A DNA stretch of 64,000 nt from Variovorax dokdonensis (GCF_030316895.1 NZ_JASZYV010000002.1:744001-808000), one strand, 5' to 3'. Positions 17,098-26,547 are shown, numbered from the stretch's first letter. The notes: a model not told the origin generated them from the letters alone. Made by a program: numbers and translations.

Positions 17098-18141
17098 ATG
17101 ACCCGCCTCTCACAGATCACCCTGACCCGCCCCGACGACTGGCACCTGCATGTTCGCGACGGCGCCGCCCTCCAGGCCGTGGTGCCGCACAGCGCCGCCC
17201 AGTTCGGCCGCGCGCTGATCATGCCGAACCTGCGCCCGCCCGTGACCACCGCGCAGCAGGCCATCGACTATCGCGACCGCATCATGGCCGCGCTCCCGGC
17301 CGGCAGCGCCTTCGAGCCGGTGATGTCGCTCTACCTCACCGACAAGTTGCCTCCGGAAGAGATCGCTCTGGCCGCCCGGGCCGGCGTGCGCGCCCTCAAG
17401 CTCTACCCGGCCGGCGCCACCACCAACAGCGATGCAGGCGTCACCGACATCCGCCACACCTACAAGACGCTGGAAGCCATGCAGAAGCACGGCCTGCTGC
17501 TGCTGGTGCATGGCGAGGTCACCGATCCGGCCGTCGACCTGTTCGACCGCGAGGCCGTGTTCATCGACCGCGTGCTCATTCCCCTGCGGCGCGACTTTCC
17601 CGAACTGAAGATCGTGTTCGAGCACCTGACGACCAAGGAAGGTGCCCAGTACGTGCAGCAGGCTGACGAGTTCACCGGCGCCACCATCACCGCGCACCAT
17701 CTGCTCTACAACCGCAATGCCATCTTCACGGGCGGCATCAGGCCGCACTACTACTGCCTGCCGGTGCTCAAGCGCGAGACGCACCGCCTGGCGCTGGTGG
17801 AAGCGGCCACGAGCGGCAGCACGCGATTCTTCGCGGGCACCGACAGCGCCCCGCACCCGGCGCACCTCAAGGAACACGCCTTGGGCTGCGCCGGCTGCTA
17901 TACGGCGCTCACGGCGCTGGAGTTGTACGCCGAGGCCTTCGACAACGTCGACCGGCTCGACAAGCTCGAAGCCTTCACCAGCTTCAACGGCGCCGATTTC
18001 TACGGCCTGCCGCGCAACAGCGGCACCGTCACGCTGGTGCGCGAGAGCTGGACCGTGCCCGAGACGGTGCCCTACGGCGAAGCCACCCTCAAGCCCCTGC
18101 GCGGCGGCGAGCAGGTGCAATGGAAGCTGAAAGCCGACTGA
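17098..18141 (+). CDS. pyrC: Dihydroorotase PyrC
   Basis: Catalyses reversible cyclisation of carbamoyl-aspartate to dihydroorotate in pyrimidine synthesis. 347 residues, matching the E. coli-type homodimeric enzyme. Metal ligands are visible: the HLH motif (DDWHLHVRDG), the carbamylated Lys in ALKLYPAGATTNS, His residues in LLLVHGEVTD and EHLTTKEG, and the final Asp in FAGTDSAPH. The start MTRLSQITL is 11 bases after the tetR stop; the frame upstream is a shadow of tetR. Confidence 0.96.
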   Translation: MTRLSQITLTRPDDWHLHVRDGAALQAVVPHSAAQFGRALIMPNLRPPVTTAQQAIDYRDRIMAALPAGSAFEPVMSLYLTDKLPPEEIALAARAGVRALKLYPAGATTNSDAGVTDIRHTYKTLEAMQKHGLLLLVHGEVTDPAVDLFDREAVFIDRVLIPLRRDFPELKIVFEHLTTKEGAQYVQQADEFTGATITAHHLLYNRNAIFTGGIRPHYYCLPVLKRETHRLALVEAATSGSTRFFAGTDSAPHPAHLKEHALGCAGCYTALTALELYAEAFDNVDRLDKLEAFTSFNGADFYGLPRNSGTVTLVRESWTVPETVPYGEATLKPLRGGEQVQWKLKAD

Positions 18142-18166
18142 CCGAAGCTCGCAACCAAGGATCGAC

Positions 18167-19009
18167 ATGCCCCTCATCGCCGAAAAGCAACTGCGCATCG
18201 CGCTCATCATCGACGCGGACAACGCGCCGGCCGACAAGATCGACGAGGTCTTGACGGAGCTGTCAACGCTGGGGGTGATCAACGTGCGGCGCGCCTACGG
18301 CAACTGGACCAAGGGCGCGTTGTCGGGCTGGCAGGAGCGGCTGCTGGAGTTCGCCATCAAGCCGGTCCAGCAGTTCGACTATTCCAAGCGCAAGAACGCC
18401 AGCGACATGGCGATGACGGTCGATGCGATGGAGCTGCTCTACAACGACCGGCCCGACGCATTCGGCATCGTCTCGTCCGATGCGGACTTCACGCCGCTGG
18501 TCATGCACCTGCGTGCCAAGGGCGCCGCCGTGTTCGGCTTCGGCATGGCGCAGACGCCCAAGCCTTTCGTCAACGCCTGTTCGCGCTTCCTCTATCTCGA
18601 AGCACTCGGATCCACGGAGCAAGATGCGGAGGCGAGTTCCGGGGCGGCGGGCGGCACCGAGCCCGCCACGGCAGCCGGCCGCGAAGGTGGAGAGGCGGCC
18701 GCCCCCGGTGTGCCCGGACGTCCGGCGCGGCTGCGCGTACCCAGTGCCGAGCTGCGGCAGGACTCGCGGCTGATGACCTTGCTGCGCGATGCGGCCCAGG
18801 CCGTGCAGGACGAAACCGGCTGGGCCCTGGTGGGCGCCGTGGGCTCGCAGATCGGCAACAAGGCTTCGTTCGATTCGCGCAACTACGGCTACGCGACCCT
18901 GACCAAGCTCCTGGCTGCGACCGAGGCATTCGAGATGCGCGACGAAGGCAGCTCGCGCGTGGCGGTGCGCGACAAGCGGCTGACGCGTGGTGGAAGCGCC
19001 TTGCGCTGA
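18167..19009 (+). CDS. NYN-domain putative RNase with LOTUS/OST-HTH-like C-terminus
   Basis: 280 residues. Residues about 8-150 form a NYN (LabA/DUF88-like, PIN-fold) nuclease domain, with acidic residues in IIDADNAP, NASDMAMTVDA and VSSDADFTPL. A variable Ala/Glu-rich linker (about 152-185) follows. The C-terminal 75 residues (RLMTLLRDAAQAV...WALVGAVGSQIGNKASFDSRNYGYATLTKLL) match an OST-HTH/LOTUS RNA-binding domain. Proteins of this architecture are widespread in bacteria and presumed to act on RNA. Its stop overlaps the next gene by 23 bases. Confidence 0.85.
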   Translation: MPLIAEKQLRIALIIDADNAPADKIDEVLTELSTLGVINVRRAYGNWTKGALSGWQERLLEFAIKPVQQFDYSKRKNASDMAMTVDAMELLYNDRPDAFGIVSSDADFTPLVMHLRAKGAAVFGFGMAQTPKPFVNACSRFLYLEALGSTEQDAEASSGAAGGTEPATAAGREGGEAAAPGVPGRPARLRVPSAELRQDSRLMTLLRDAAQAVQDETGWALVGAVGSQIGNKASFDSRNYGYATLTKLLAATEAFEMRDEGSSRVAVRDKRLTRGGSALR

Positions 19010-19814
19010 TCCCGCCGCGTCCGGTTGGCCGGCGGCCAGCCGGATCGATTGGTCGGTCCCATGGCTCCAGCCGTACGCCGCCCGGGGCCGCCTGCTGGCC
19101 AAGCGCGCGGCAGACATCGGCGTGGTGAGCGCGCTGGCTGACGAGCAGCCGGCCGAACGCCGATTCGTGCCTCAGCAGGCCCTTGCGCCCGACACGGCCT
19201 ACGAGCAGTTCATCGACGAAGCGGCCGCCATCCCCACGCGCGAGAACGCGCACGACTTCTTCAACGCCCTCGTCTGGCTCCATCTGCCGCAGGCCAAACG
19301 CCGGATGAATCGGTTGCAGGCCACGGAGATCCGTCGCCTGGGCGTCGGCTCACGGCGCGGCCGGGTGCGCGATGCGCTGACGCTGCTCGACGAGAACGGC
19401 GCCATCCTGCAGGCGCCGCCGCCGTTGTGGGATGCGTTGCGCCAGCGCGATTGGCGCCGCCTTTTCGTGGGCGAGCGCTCGCTCTGGTCGCAGGCCCGAT
19501 TGCAGATCGTTGGCCACGCACTGCTGGAGCAATTGCTCGTGGCGCCGCGCAAATCGCTCACCGCACACGTGCTGCTGGCGCCCGAACCGCACGGCCCTTC
19601 GCTGGCAATGGGCGACGACAGGGCACTGGCCGCCGCGCTCGATCCCGACTGGCTGGCGTCCAAGCCTTTCACCCCGCTGCCGGTGCTTGGCGTGCCCGGT
19701 TGGTGCGCTCAAAACCAGAACTTTTGCTTTTATGATGACTCCGACGTTTTCCGTCCACGCAGGTCGCCAGAATCAAGAACAACCCATGTGCCTGCAGCCC
19801 CTCACCCAGCTTGA
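18987..19814 (+). CDS. DUF3025 family protein
   Basis: 275-residue cytoplasmic protein of the DUF3025 family, function unknown. The family core is clear: [26 protein letters not shown] in the middle and [17 protein letters not shown] near the C-terminus. It starts with GTG inside the end of the NYN gene (23-base overlap), suggesting coupled translation. The last 15 residues after RPRR may be a non-conserved tail. Confidence 0.82.
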   Translation: MVEAPCADPAASGWPAASRIDWSVPWLQPYAARGRLLAKRAADIGVVSALADEQPAERRFVPQQALAPDTAYEQFIDEAAAIPTRENAHDFFNALVWLHLPQAKRRMNRLQATEIRRLGVGSRRGRVRDALTLLDENGAILQAPPPLWDALRQRDWRRLFVGERSLWSQARLQIVGHALLEQLLVAPRKSLTAHVLLAPEPHGPSLAMGDDRALAAALDPDWLASKPFTPLPVLGVPGWCAQNQNFCFYDDSDVFRPRRSPESRTTHVPAAPHPA

Positions 19815-19870
19815 AGCGGGCCGCCTGGCCCCCATCTGAGTGGGGTTTCCTCTCCCACGGAGTCCAAACC

Positions 19871-20746
19871 TTGAAACGCATTCTTCTGTTTGTCCTGACC
19901 AACGTCCTGGTGGTGGCGGTGCTGGGCATCGTTGCCAGCCTGCTCGGCGTCAACCGTTACTTGACGGCGAACGGGCTCAACCTCGGGGCGCTGCTCGGCT
20001 TCGCCCTCATCATGGGTTTCGGCGGCGCGATCATTTCGCTGCTGATCAGCAAGCCCATGGCCAAGTGGTCGACCAAGCTCCACATGATCCACGAGAACCC
20101 GCAATCGGCGGATGAAGCCTGGATCGTCGACACCGTGCGCAAGTTCGCCGACAAGGCGGGCATCGGCATGCCGGAGGTCGGCATCTTCGAAGGCGAACCC
20201 AATGCCTTCGCCACGGGTGCGTTCAAGAACTCGTCGCTGGTCGCCGTTTCCACCGGCCTCCTGCAGAACATGACGCGCGAGGAAGTCGAGGCCGTCATCG
20301 GCCACGAGGTGGCGCACATCGCCAACGGCGACATGGTCACGATGACGCTGATCCAGGGCGTGATGAACACCTTCGTGGTGTTCCTGTCGCGCGTGATCGG
20401 CTATGCGGTCGACTCGTTCCTGCGCCGCGGCAGCGACAACAACTCCGGCCCCGGCATCGGCTACATGATCACGACGATCGTGCTGGACATCGTTCTGGGC
20501 TTTGCCGCCGCCATCGTGGTGGCCTGGTTCTCGCGCCAGCGCGAGTTCCGCGCCGACGCGGGCGCCGCCGAACTCATGGGCCGCAAGCAGCCGATGATGA
20601 ACGCGCTGGCGCGCCTGGGTGGCCTGCCGGCGGGCGAACTGCCCAAGGCGGTCGAAGCCATGGGCATCACCGGCAGCATCGGCAAGCTGTTTGCCACGCA
20701 CCCGCCGATCGAGGAGCGCATCGCAGCGCTGCAAAACCGCGCCTGA
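19871..20746 (+). CDS. htpX: Membrane zinc metalloprotease HtpX
   Basis: Inner-membrane M48 protease that degrades misfolded membrane proteins, 291 residues. The catalytic zinc motif is in [13 protein letters not shown] (around residue 145) with the third ligand Glu in [14 protein letters not shown]. Four hydrophobic segments fit the family. I chose the TTG start ([14 protein letters not shown]) with cggag about 9 bases upstream; this matches the usual HtpX N-terminus and length, while the ATG 20 codons earlier adds an unrelated extension. A tatgat hexamer at 19731-19736 may be part of its promoter. Confidence 0.93.
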   Translation: MKRILLFVLTNVLVVAVLGIVASLLGVNRYLTANGLNLGALLGFALIMGFGGAIISLLISKPMAKWSTKLHMIHENPQSADEAWIVDTVRKFADKAGIGMPEVGIFEGEPNAFATGAFKNSSLVAVSTGLLQNMTREEVEAVIGHEVAHIANGDMVTMTLIQGVMNTFVVFLSRVIGYAVDSFLRRGSDNNSGPGIGYMITTIVLDIVLGFAAAIVVAWFSRQREFRADAGAAELMGRKQPMMNALARLGGLPAGELPKAVEAMGITGSIGKLFATHPPIEERIAALQNRA

Positions 20747-20763
20747 CGCCAGGCTCGTCCTTC

Positions 20764-20808
20764 AAGAAAAGCGGGCAGTCGCCAAGGCGGCTGCCCGCTT
20801 TTTTCTTG
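20764..20808. terminator. Bidirectional terminator between htpX and the FMN reductase gene
   Basis: A long GC stem (gcgggcag...ctgcccgc) is flanked by A-rich (agaaaa) and T-rich (ttttttctt) sides, so it can stop transcription from both converging genes. Confidence 0.88.
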
Positions 20809-20820
20809 TGCCAAGCCTGC

Positions 20821-21411
20821 TCAGTATGGTGGCGCCTTTCGCGCCTTTTGCTCGCGCGTGGCCTCGGTCCACCAGGCCAGATCGTCGGCAAAGCGGCCGA
20901 ACGATCGCTCCAGCGCTTCGCCCGCCGGGCCGGTGGCCTTGCCGTGCTCGTCCAGCGTCTGCGAAATCGGGCCGACGGCCAGTGTGCTGGAGACAACGAC
21001 CATCCCCATCTCCGACAGGATCGAATGCCACACCGTGCCCGAGCGCACGCCCGAGAAGCGTCCGGCCGAATAGCTGGCCACGGCGGCGGGCCGCCAGAAG
21101 AACTCCTCCAGGAAGTGGTCGGTGAGATTCTTCAGGCCGGGTTGCGGGCCCCAGTTGTATTCGCCAGTGACGAAGATGAAGGCATCGGCCGTCCGGATCT
21201 TCTCGGCCAGGTCTTCGAGGGGCTTTGGCGCGCTGCCCTTCGGGTACTCCTTGTACATGCGGTCCAGCATGGGCAGGCCGATCGCCTTGGCGTCGATCAA
21301 CTCTGGCTGCGCGCCCCGCGCCGCCAGTTTGTCCATGAGGTAGTGCGCCAGCCGGATGCCCATCCGGTCTGAGCGGTAGGAGCCGTAGAACACCAGGATC
21401 TTGTCTGCCAT
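20821..21411 (-). CDS. NADPH-dependent FMN reductase-like flavoprotein
   Basis: 196-residue flavodoxin-fold protein. The phosphate-binding loop GSYRSDRMG follows the first strand, and the FMN-contacting FVTGEYNWGPQPGLKNLTDHF segment matches the NADPH-dependent FMN/azo reductase family. I chose MADKILVFYGS because gaggaa lies 8 bases upstream; an upstream in-frame ATG adds only a short extension. Substrate (quinone, azo dye, chromate) cannot be told. It converges on htpX through a shared terminator. Confidence 0.85.
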   Translation of the reverse strand: MADKILVFYGSYRSDRMGIRLAHYLMDKLAARGAQPELIDAKAIGLPMLDRMYKEYPKGSAPKPLEDLAEKIRTADAFIFVTGEYNWGPQPGLKNLTDHFLEEFFWRPAAVASYSAGRFSGVRSGTVWHSILSEMGMVVVSSTLAVGPISQTLDEHGKATGPAGEALERSFGRFADDLAWWTEATREQKARKAPPY

Positions 21412-21494
21412 GCGTGCGTTTCCTCGGCCCGGCGCGCCGGGCAAAAGAAGACAAGACTAATGCAGGCCGCCCGGATCGACGGCCCGTGTGGGAA

Positions 21495-22463
21495 TCAGGC
21501 GGCCTGGTCGGGCACCGGCGAACTTGCCGCGGCGTCAGCGTCGTCGGCGGGCGAGGAGGGTGCTTCGGTGGGCGCCTCGGAGGGTGTGGCCGCCATGGCG
21601 CGGTCGCGGCGGGCGCCGGCCAGGAGACGGGCGGCGTCCTTGTGCGTCATGCCATACATGTCGGCGAACTGGGCTTCGTCCTTGCCGCTGGCCTCGAAGG
21701 CGCGCAGCATGGCTTCGCGACGTGCGGCCAGGCGGCCAGCCTCGGCCACGGCGTCGTCCAGCAGCGCATTGGCGGCTTCGTCGCGCGTGCGCATGCGCAA
21801 CTGGTACTCGTCGCGGCGCAGGCCGGAAGCCTCGATCGCCTTCACCAGGCGGGCGCGCAGTTCGTCCGACACGTCCTGGCCGTTGCGCAGGCGGCGGCGC
21901 TTGTAGACCTCCATCAGCGCATGGTGAACGTGTTCGGGCGCCATGGGTTCCACGACCTGGCCTTCCAGGTCGTGCCGCGGCAGTCCGGCGGCCACGCATT
22001 CCAGATAGCGGGTGGAGCGGGCATGGATGCCCATGGCAGCCTTCAGCGCCTCGGGCTCGAATTCGCTGCCGTGGCGCGCCACGATGTCCTCGTAGACGCC
22101 GCGCTTGAGTGGCAGAAAGCGTGCGCCGAACAGCCCGGGATACAACTGGAACAGACGCTCCAGCACCGGGTTGGGCTTGGCGCCCGCGCGGGCCTGGCGT
22201 TGTTCGCGTGGCTTGCCGGACGGAGCCGCGGCGGCTGCAGGGGCGGATGCGTCCTTGCCCTGTGCGGCGCCGGCATCCTGCCCGGCCGCCCGGTTCCGGC
22301 CCTTGCCGCCCCGGCGCGAGCGGCGGCGGCGATTGGGCTCGGCGTTGCTGTCGCCCTCTGCCGCGGCGACGACTTCGGCGGCAGCAGCAGCGGTGACTTC
22401 CGGTTCAGAAGCAGGCGCTTGCGGGACGGTGGTGGGAACGATGTTGTCGGTGGCGTCGGTCAT
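21495..22463 (-). CDS. ProQ/FinO-domain RNA-binding protein
   Basis: 322 residues with a central ProQ/FinO domain (about residues 100-215: NPVLERLFQLYPGLFGARFLPLKRG, then HARSTRYLECVAAG). This fold binds structured RNAs and acts as an RNA chaperone. The N-terminal 95 residues are disordered, starting acidic/Ala-rich and then strongly basic (RRRRSRRGG). The C-terminal third is helical and ends in an acidic Ala/Ser tail. Both tails are longer than in E. coli ProQ. It starts at MTDATD, 44 bases after the yhhQ stop. Confidence 0.9.
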   Translation of the reverse strand: MTDATDNIVPTTVPQAPASEPEVTAAAAAEVVAAAEGDSNAEPNRRRRSRRGGKGRNRAAGQDAGAAQGKDASAPAAAAAPSGKPREQRQARAGAKPNPVLERLFQLYPGLFGARFLPLKRGVYEDIVARHGSEFEPEALKAAMGIHARSTRYLECVAAGLPRHDLEGQVVEPMAPEHVHHALMEVYKRRRLRNGQDVSDELRARLVKAIEASGLRRDEYQLRMRTRDEAANALLDDAVAEAGRLAARREAMLRAFEASGKDEAQFADMYGMTHKDAARLLAGARRDRAMAATPSEAPTEAPSSPADDADAAASSPVPDQAA

Positions 22464-22507
22464 GGCGTGGTCGCGGAAATCAGGTTCGGTGAAGAGAAAG
22501 GCGAAGC

Positions 22508-23086
22508 TCAGGCGGCGCCCGCCTGGTTGGAGGCGGCTCGGGCCAGCGACTGGCCGATGAGCAGGCGAAAGGGCAGCAGCATGAACACGCCCACGGCGAG
22601 CTTCACGCCAAGGTCGCCCAGCGCCCAGGTGATCCAGGGTCCTTCGGTGCCGGCAAAGGCGATGCCCCAGAACACGATGCTGTCGAGCACGGCGGCGATC
22701 ACGGTGGCCACCAGCGGCGCTTTCCACCAGCGGCCCTGCCGCAAGCGGTGGAACACGCCGATGTCCAGCAACTGCGAGGCGATGAAGGCCAGCCCCGATG
22801 CCGCGGCAATGCGCACCGGCGCCACCGCCACCGAAGCGGCGACGGCAACCGCGAAACCCAGCCACGCCACGCGGCGCGCCTGGCCGGGGCCGAAGCGGCG
22901 GTTGATCAGGTCGCTGACCAGGAAGGCCACCGGATAGCTGAAGGCCCCCCAGGTCAGCCAGTCGTTGATGCTGAACTGCACGAGGTAGTTGGAGGCCAGC
23001 ACCACCGCCACCATGGCGAGCACGCCCTGGGTGAATTGCGATGCGGGCGGGCGCGGAAAGCGCGCCATGTCTTTGCTTGTCGTCAT
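22508..23086 (-). CDS. yhhQ: Queuosine precursor transporter (YhhQ/VUT family)
   Basis: 192-residue membrane protein with about six helices. It matches the VUT_1/YhhQ family, which imports the queuosine precursors preQ0/preQ1 for tRNA modification. Diagnostic segments are ASNYLVQF, YPVAFLVSDLINRRFGPGQARR and DSIVFWGIAFAG. The start MTTSKD is the first ATG; a second ATG six codons later is possible. It follows the FAD oxidoreductase by 37 bases. Confidence 0.88.
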   Translation of the reverse strand: MTTSKDMARFPRPPASQFTQGVLAMVAVVLASNYLVQFSINDWLTWGAFSYPVAFLVSDLINRRFGPGQARRVAWLGFAVAVAASVAVAPVRIAAASGLAFIASQLLDIGVFHRLRQGRWWKAPLVATVIAAVLDSIVFWGIAFAGTEGPWITWALGDLGVKLAVGVFMLLPFRLLIGQSLARAASNQAGAA

Positions 23087-23123
23087 GAATATCGAGATCT
23101 GTGGCGAAGGCGTCTGCGGCCGA

Positions 23124-24818
23124 TCAGGCGGCCAGGGCGGACGCATCGGCGTGGGGCGCGATCTGCCGCGCCACCGCCTCGGCAACCTTGATGCCGTCGA
23201 CACCGGCTGAAAGAATTCCGCCCGCATAGCCCGCGCCTTCTCCGGCAGGGTACAGGCCTGCCAGGCCCGGGCACTGCAGGGTTTCGCCGTCGCGCGCAAT
23301 GCGGATCGGCGACGAGGTGCGTGTTTCAACGCCGGTCAGCACCGCATCGTGTCGGTCGAAGCCTCGGATCTTCTTGCCGAAGGCCGGAAAGGCTTCGCGC
23401 AATGCCGCGATCGCGTAGTCGGGCAGGGCGGCATGCAGGTCGGTGAGATGGACACCGGGCTTGTAGCTGGGCAGCACCTCGCCGAACTCGGTCGACGGCT
23501 TGCCCGCCACGAAGTCGCCCACCAGTTGGCCGGGCGCGCAGTAGTCGCTGCCGCCCAGCACGAAAGCGTTGGATTCGAGCCGCCTCTGCAGCTCGATGCC
23601 CGCCAGCGGATGCGGCTTGCCCTGGGCGCTCTCGGGCACGTCGATGTGCTGGTAGTCGGTGGGGTAGTCGCGCGGCTCGATGGCCACCACGATGCCGGCA
23701 TTGGCATTGCGCTCGTTGCGCGAGTATTGGCTCATGCCGTTGGTGACGACGCGGTTCGGCTCGCTGGTGGCGGCCACCACGGTACCGCCCGGGCACATGC
23801 AGAAGCTGTAGACCGACCGCCCGTTGCTGGCGTGATGCACCAGACGGTATTCGGCCGCGCCCAGCATCGGGTGACCCGCGTGCCGGCCCCAGCGTGCGCG
23901 GTCGATCAGGCCCTGCGGATGCTCGACGCGAAAGCCGATGGAAAAAGGCTTTGCCTCGATCGGCGCGCCGCGCGCGTGCAGCATGGAAAAAGTGTCGCGC
24001 GAGCTGTGGCCCAGCGCCATCACCACATGGTCGGCGCGCAGGTCATGGGATTGGCCGCTGGCCTGATCGAGCACCGTCAGGCCGCGAACATGGCCGCCTT
24101 CGACATGAATGTCGGTCACGCGGTGCTGAAAGCGGATCTCGCCGCCCAGTTGCGTAATCTGCTCGCGGATGTTCTCGACCACCTTGACCAGCTTGAAGGT
24201 CCCGATGTGCGGATGCGCCTCCCAGAGTATCTCTTCCGGCGCGCCCGCCTTCACCAATTCCTGCATGACCTTGCGGCCCAGAAAGCGCGGATCCTTGATC
24301 TGGCTGTAGAGCTTGCCGTCGGAGAAAGTGCCGGCGCCGCCTTCGCCGAACTGCACGTTCGATTCGGGCTGAAGCGTGTTCTTGCGCCAAAGGCCCCAGG
24401 TGTCCTTGGTGCGTTCGCGCACCTTCTTGCCGCGTTCGAGCACGATGGGCTTCAGCCCCATCTGCGCCAGCAGGAGCGCCGCAAAGATGCCGCAAGGGCC
24501 GAATCCCACGACCACCGGACGCGGCAGGTCCGCGGCATCGCTGGCCTGGAACACCGGGCGATACGTCATGTCGGGAGAAGGCTGCACGTGTGCACTGGCG
24601 GCGCGAGCGACCACGGCTGCGTCCTGCTCGGGGTTCGCGAGCGTCACGTCGACGATGTAGACCTGAAGCAGATCCGCCTTGCGCGCATCGAAGCTGCGCT
24701 TGTGGACGGTGTGGCTGGCGATGTCTGCCGGATGAAGGCCGAGCGCTTGGGCAATGGCCTGCGACAAAGCCTCGGGAGAATGCTCCAGCGGGAGCTTGAG
24801 TTCAGAGATGCGGATCAT
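23124..24818 (-). CDS. FAD-dependent oxidoreductase (HI0933/COG2509-like)
   Basis: 564 residues. A soluble N-terminal domain (about 1-95) precedes the FAD-binding Rossmann motif VVVGFGPCGIFAALLLAQMG and Glu-containing second strand. The family-specific FGEGGAGTFSDGKLYSQIKD and the C-terminal GEGAGYAGGILSAGVDG are present. These NAD(FAD)-utilising dehydrogenases are widespread, but their substrate is not established. Codon use matches its neighbours. It lies between cysK and yhhQ on the same strand with gaps of 130 and 37 bases. Confidence 0.88.
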   Translation of the reverse strand: MIRISELKLPLEHSPEALSQAIAQALGLHPADIASHTVHKRSFDARKADLLQVYIVDVTLANPEQDAAVVARAASAHVQPSPDMTYRPVFQASDAADLPRPVVVGFGPCGIFAALLLAQMGLKPIVLERGKKVRERTKDTWGLWRKNTLQPESNVQFGEGGAGTFSDGKLYSQIKDPRFLGRKVMQELVKAGAPEEILWEAHPHIGTFKLVKVVENIREQITQLGGEIRFQHRVTDIHVEGGHVRGLTVLDQASGQSHDLRADHVVMALGHSSRDTFSMLHARGAPIEAKPFSIGFRVEHPQGLIDRARWGRHAGHPMLGAAEYRLVHHASNGRSVYSFCMCPGGTVVAATSEPNRVVTNGMSQYSRNERNANAGIVVAIEPRDYPTDYQHIDVPESAQGKPHPLAGIELQRRLESNAFVLGGSDYCAPGQLVGDFVAGKPSTEFGEVLPSYKPGVHLTDLHAALPDYAIAALREAFPAFGKKIRGFDRHDAVLTGVETRTSSPIRIARDGETLQCPGLAGLYPAGEGAGYAGGILSAGVDGIKVAEAVARQIAPHADASALAA

Positions 24819-24948
24819 GGCAAGGGCCCGTATCGATCGGGCAAAGCCGGGATTTTACGGAAATGCCTCCGCCGGCCGCCCGAACGCGTCGGAATGGGCC
24901 GCCAACCCAGACGGGCGACGGCCCGGCTGGCGCATCGGGGCTGGCGCG

Positions 24949-25869
24949 TCAGGCCGGCAGGAAGCCGTCCACCGACAGATAGCGCTCGCCCGTGTCGTAG
25001 TTGAAGCCCAGCACCACCGCGTTGGGCGCCAGTTCGGGCAGCTTCTGCGCAATCGCCTGCAACGTGGCGCCCGAGGAGATGCCCACCAGGATGCCTTCCT
25101 CGCGCGCGCTGCGGCGGGCCATTTCACGTGCGGCTTCGGCATCGACCTGGATGACGCCGTCGAGCACGGCGGTGTCGAGGTTGTTGGGAATGAAGCCGGC
25201 GCCGATGCCCTGGATGGGGTGCGGCGAGGGCGCGCCGCCCGAGATCACCGGCGATGCCGTCGGCTCCACGGCGAACACCTTGAGCTTGGGCCACTTCTGC
25301 TTCAGAACACGCGCGCAACCGGTGATGTGGCCGCCCGTGCCCACGCCGGTGATCAGCGCGTCCAGGCCATCAGGGAAGTCGGCGGCGATTTCTTCGGCCG
25401 TGGTGCGCACATGCACATCGATGTTGGCCGGGTTGTTGAACTGCTGCGGCATCCAGGCGCCGGGCGTGCTGGCCACGATCTCTTCGGCGCGGGCGATGGA
25501 ACCCTTCATGCCCTTTTCGCGCGGCGTCAACTCGAAGGTGGCGCCATACGCCAGCATGAGGCGGCGGCGCTCGACCGACATGCTGTCGGGCATCACCAGC
25601 ACGAGCTTGTAGCCCTTCACGGCCGCCACCATGGCGAGCCCGACACCGGTGTTGCCCGAGGTGGGCTCGACGATGGTGCCGCCGGGCTTGAGCTTGCCCG
25701 AGCGTTCGGCGTCCTCGACCATCGACAGCGCGATGCGGTCCTTGATCGAGCCGCCGGGGTTGGCGCGCTCCGACTTGATCCACACCTGCTGCGCGCCGTT
25801 GCCGAACAGACGCTGGACGCGGATGTGGGGCGTGTTGCCGATGGTCTGGAGGATGTTCTGGGCCTTCAT
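24949..25869 (-). CDS. cysK: Cysteine synthase A (O-acetylserine sulfhydrylase)
   Basis: 306-residue PLP enzyme that makes cysteine from O-acetylserine and sulfide. The PLP Lys is Lys43 in NPGGSIKDR, with the substrate loop EPTSGNTG and the phosphate-binding [24 protein letters not shown] and SSG near the C-terminus fit CysK better than CysM. The start MKAQNI is preceded by caggaga. The 196 bases upstream separate it from a divergent lipoprotein gene. Confidence 0.95.
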   Translation of the reverse strand: MKAQNILQTIGNTPHIRVQRLFGNGAQQVWIKSERANPGGSIKDRIALSMVEDAERSGKLKPGGTIVEPTSGNTGVGLAMVAAVKGYKLVLVMPDSMSVERRRLMLAYGATFELTPREKGMKGSIARAEEIVASTPGAWMPQQFNNPANIDVHVRTTAEEIAADFPDGLDALITGVGTGGHITGCARVLKQKWPKLKVFAVEPTASPVISGGAPSPHPIQGIGAGFIPNNLDTAVLDGVIQVDAEAAREMARRSAREEGILVGISSGATLQAIAQKLPELAPNAVVLGFNYDTGERYLSVDGFLPA

Positions 25870-26065
25870 GGAATCTCCTGTTGGACGGTCGCGCCGGGCC
25901 GCCATTGTGGCGGCACGAGCAATTTTGTCACGGGCCCGCGATCGGGTTGCCGGGTCATGCCGGAGGCGTGAAGAGTTCGGCTGGTGACGAATGTCTTCGC
26001 GGCATAGCATCGCGCCTCGCGCTTTTTTTGCGCGAACAACCAAAAAAGACATTCAGGGAGAAATC

Positions 26066-26314
26066 ATGAGAGAAGCAATTGCATCGAAAGCGGTGCGCGC
26101 GGCGTTGGCCGTCACGTCCAGCGCCGCGGCGCTGACCCTGCTGGTGGGCTGCTCGAGCAGCCCGCCGCGACCCCAGTTCCAGCGACCGTCCTTCGAGCGG
26201 GCCAGCATCCAGCAGCGGGAAATGGTGGGCGTGCCGGAGAGCACCCAGGCGCCCGCGTTTAAGCAAGAAAAGGCGCAGCCCGCCAAGTCCGCGCGACCCG
26301 ATGCGCCGACTTGA
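26066..26314 (+). CDS. Small predicted lipoprotein
   Basis: 82 residues: a basic start, hydrophobic core and lipobox LLVGC (Cys about residue 30), then a short polar Pro/Gln-rich mature part of about 50 residues. agggaga precedes the ATG. Not assigned to a family; probably an anchored periplasmic or outer-membrane peptide. A pair of 9-base complementary arms lies in its leader. Confidence 0.7.
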   Translation: MREAIASKAVRAALAVTSSAAALTLLVGCSSSPPRPQFQRPSFERASIQQREMVGVPESTQAPAFKQEKAQPAKSARPDAPT

Positions 26315-26393
26315 TAGGCGACACGATTGCCGAACTGCAAGGCAATCCGCTGGCGTCGCCGAGGCGGAGGTCGACCTCTATGCAGGCCCTTGA

Positions 26394-26510
26394 GCGCTGA
26401 TCTACGAGAACCTCGCTGGCTCCGACGAGCGGTTTCGCCTCTCGATGGGCGCAGCCCTCGGAACTGCCGGGTTCATGCGCCCTCCAGCCAAGCCAGAGAA
26501 ACACTGGTGA
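26394..26510 (+). pseudogene. Possible gene remnant between the lipoprotein gene and rnpB
   Basis: Read in one frame, this stretch encodes a plausible 38-residue protein end (ALIYENLAGSDERF then LSMGAALGTAGFMRPP) up to a TGA. It is cut off on its left by an in-frame TGA at 26391-26393, before which the same frame reads EAEVDLYAGP. Third-position GC is moderately high. It may be the decayed 3' end of a gene. I do not recognise the family, and chance coding in GC-rich DNA is possible. Confidence 0.3.
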
Positions 26511-26534
26511 GCGAGCGGATCCGATCAAAGCACC

Positions 26535-26540
26535 GATAAT
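26535..26540 (+). promoter_or_regulatory. Probable -10 box of rnpB
   Basis: gataat lies 7 bases before the base where the RNase P RNA P1 helix begins, the right distance for a -10 element. No good -35 match is seen. Confidence 0.5.
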
Positions 26541-26547
26541 CCCACCC

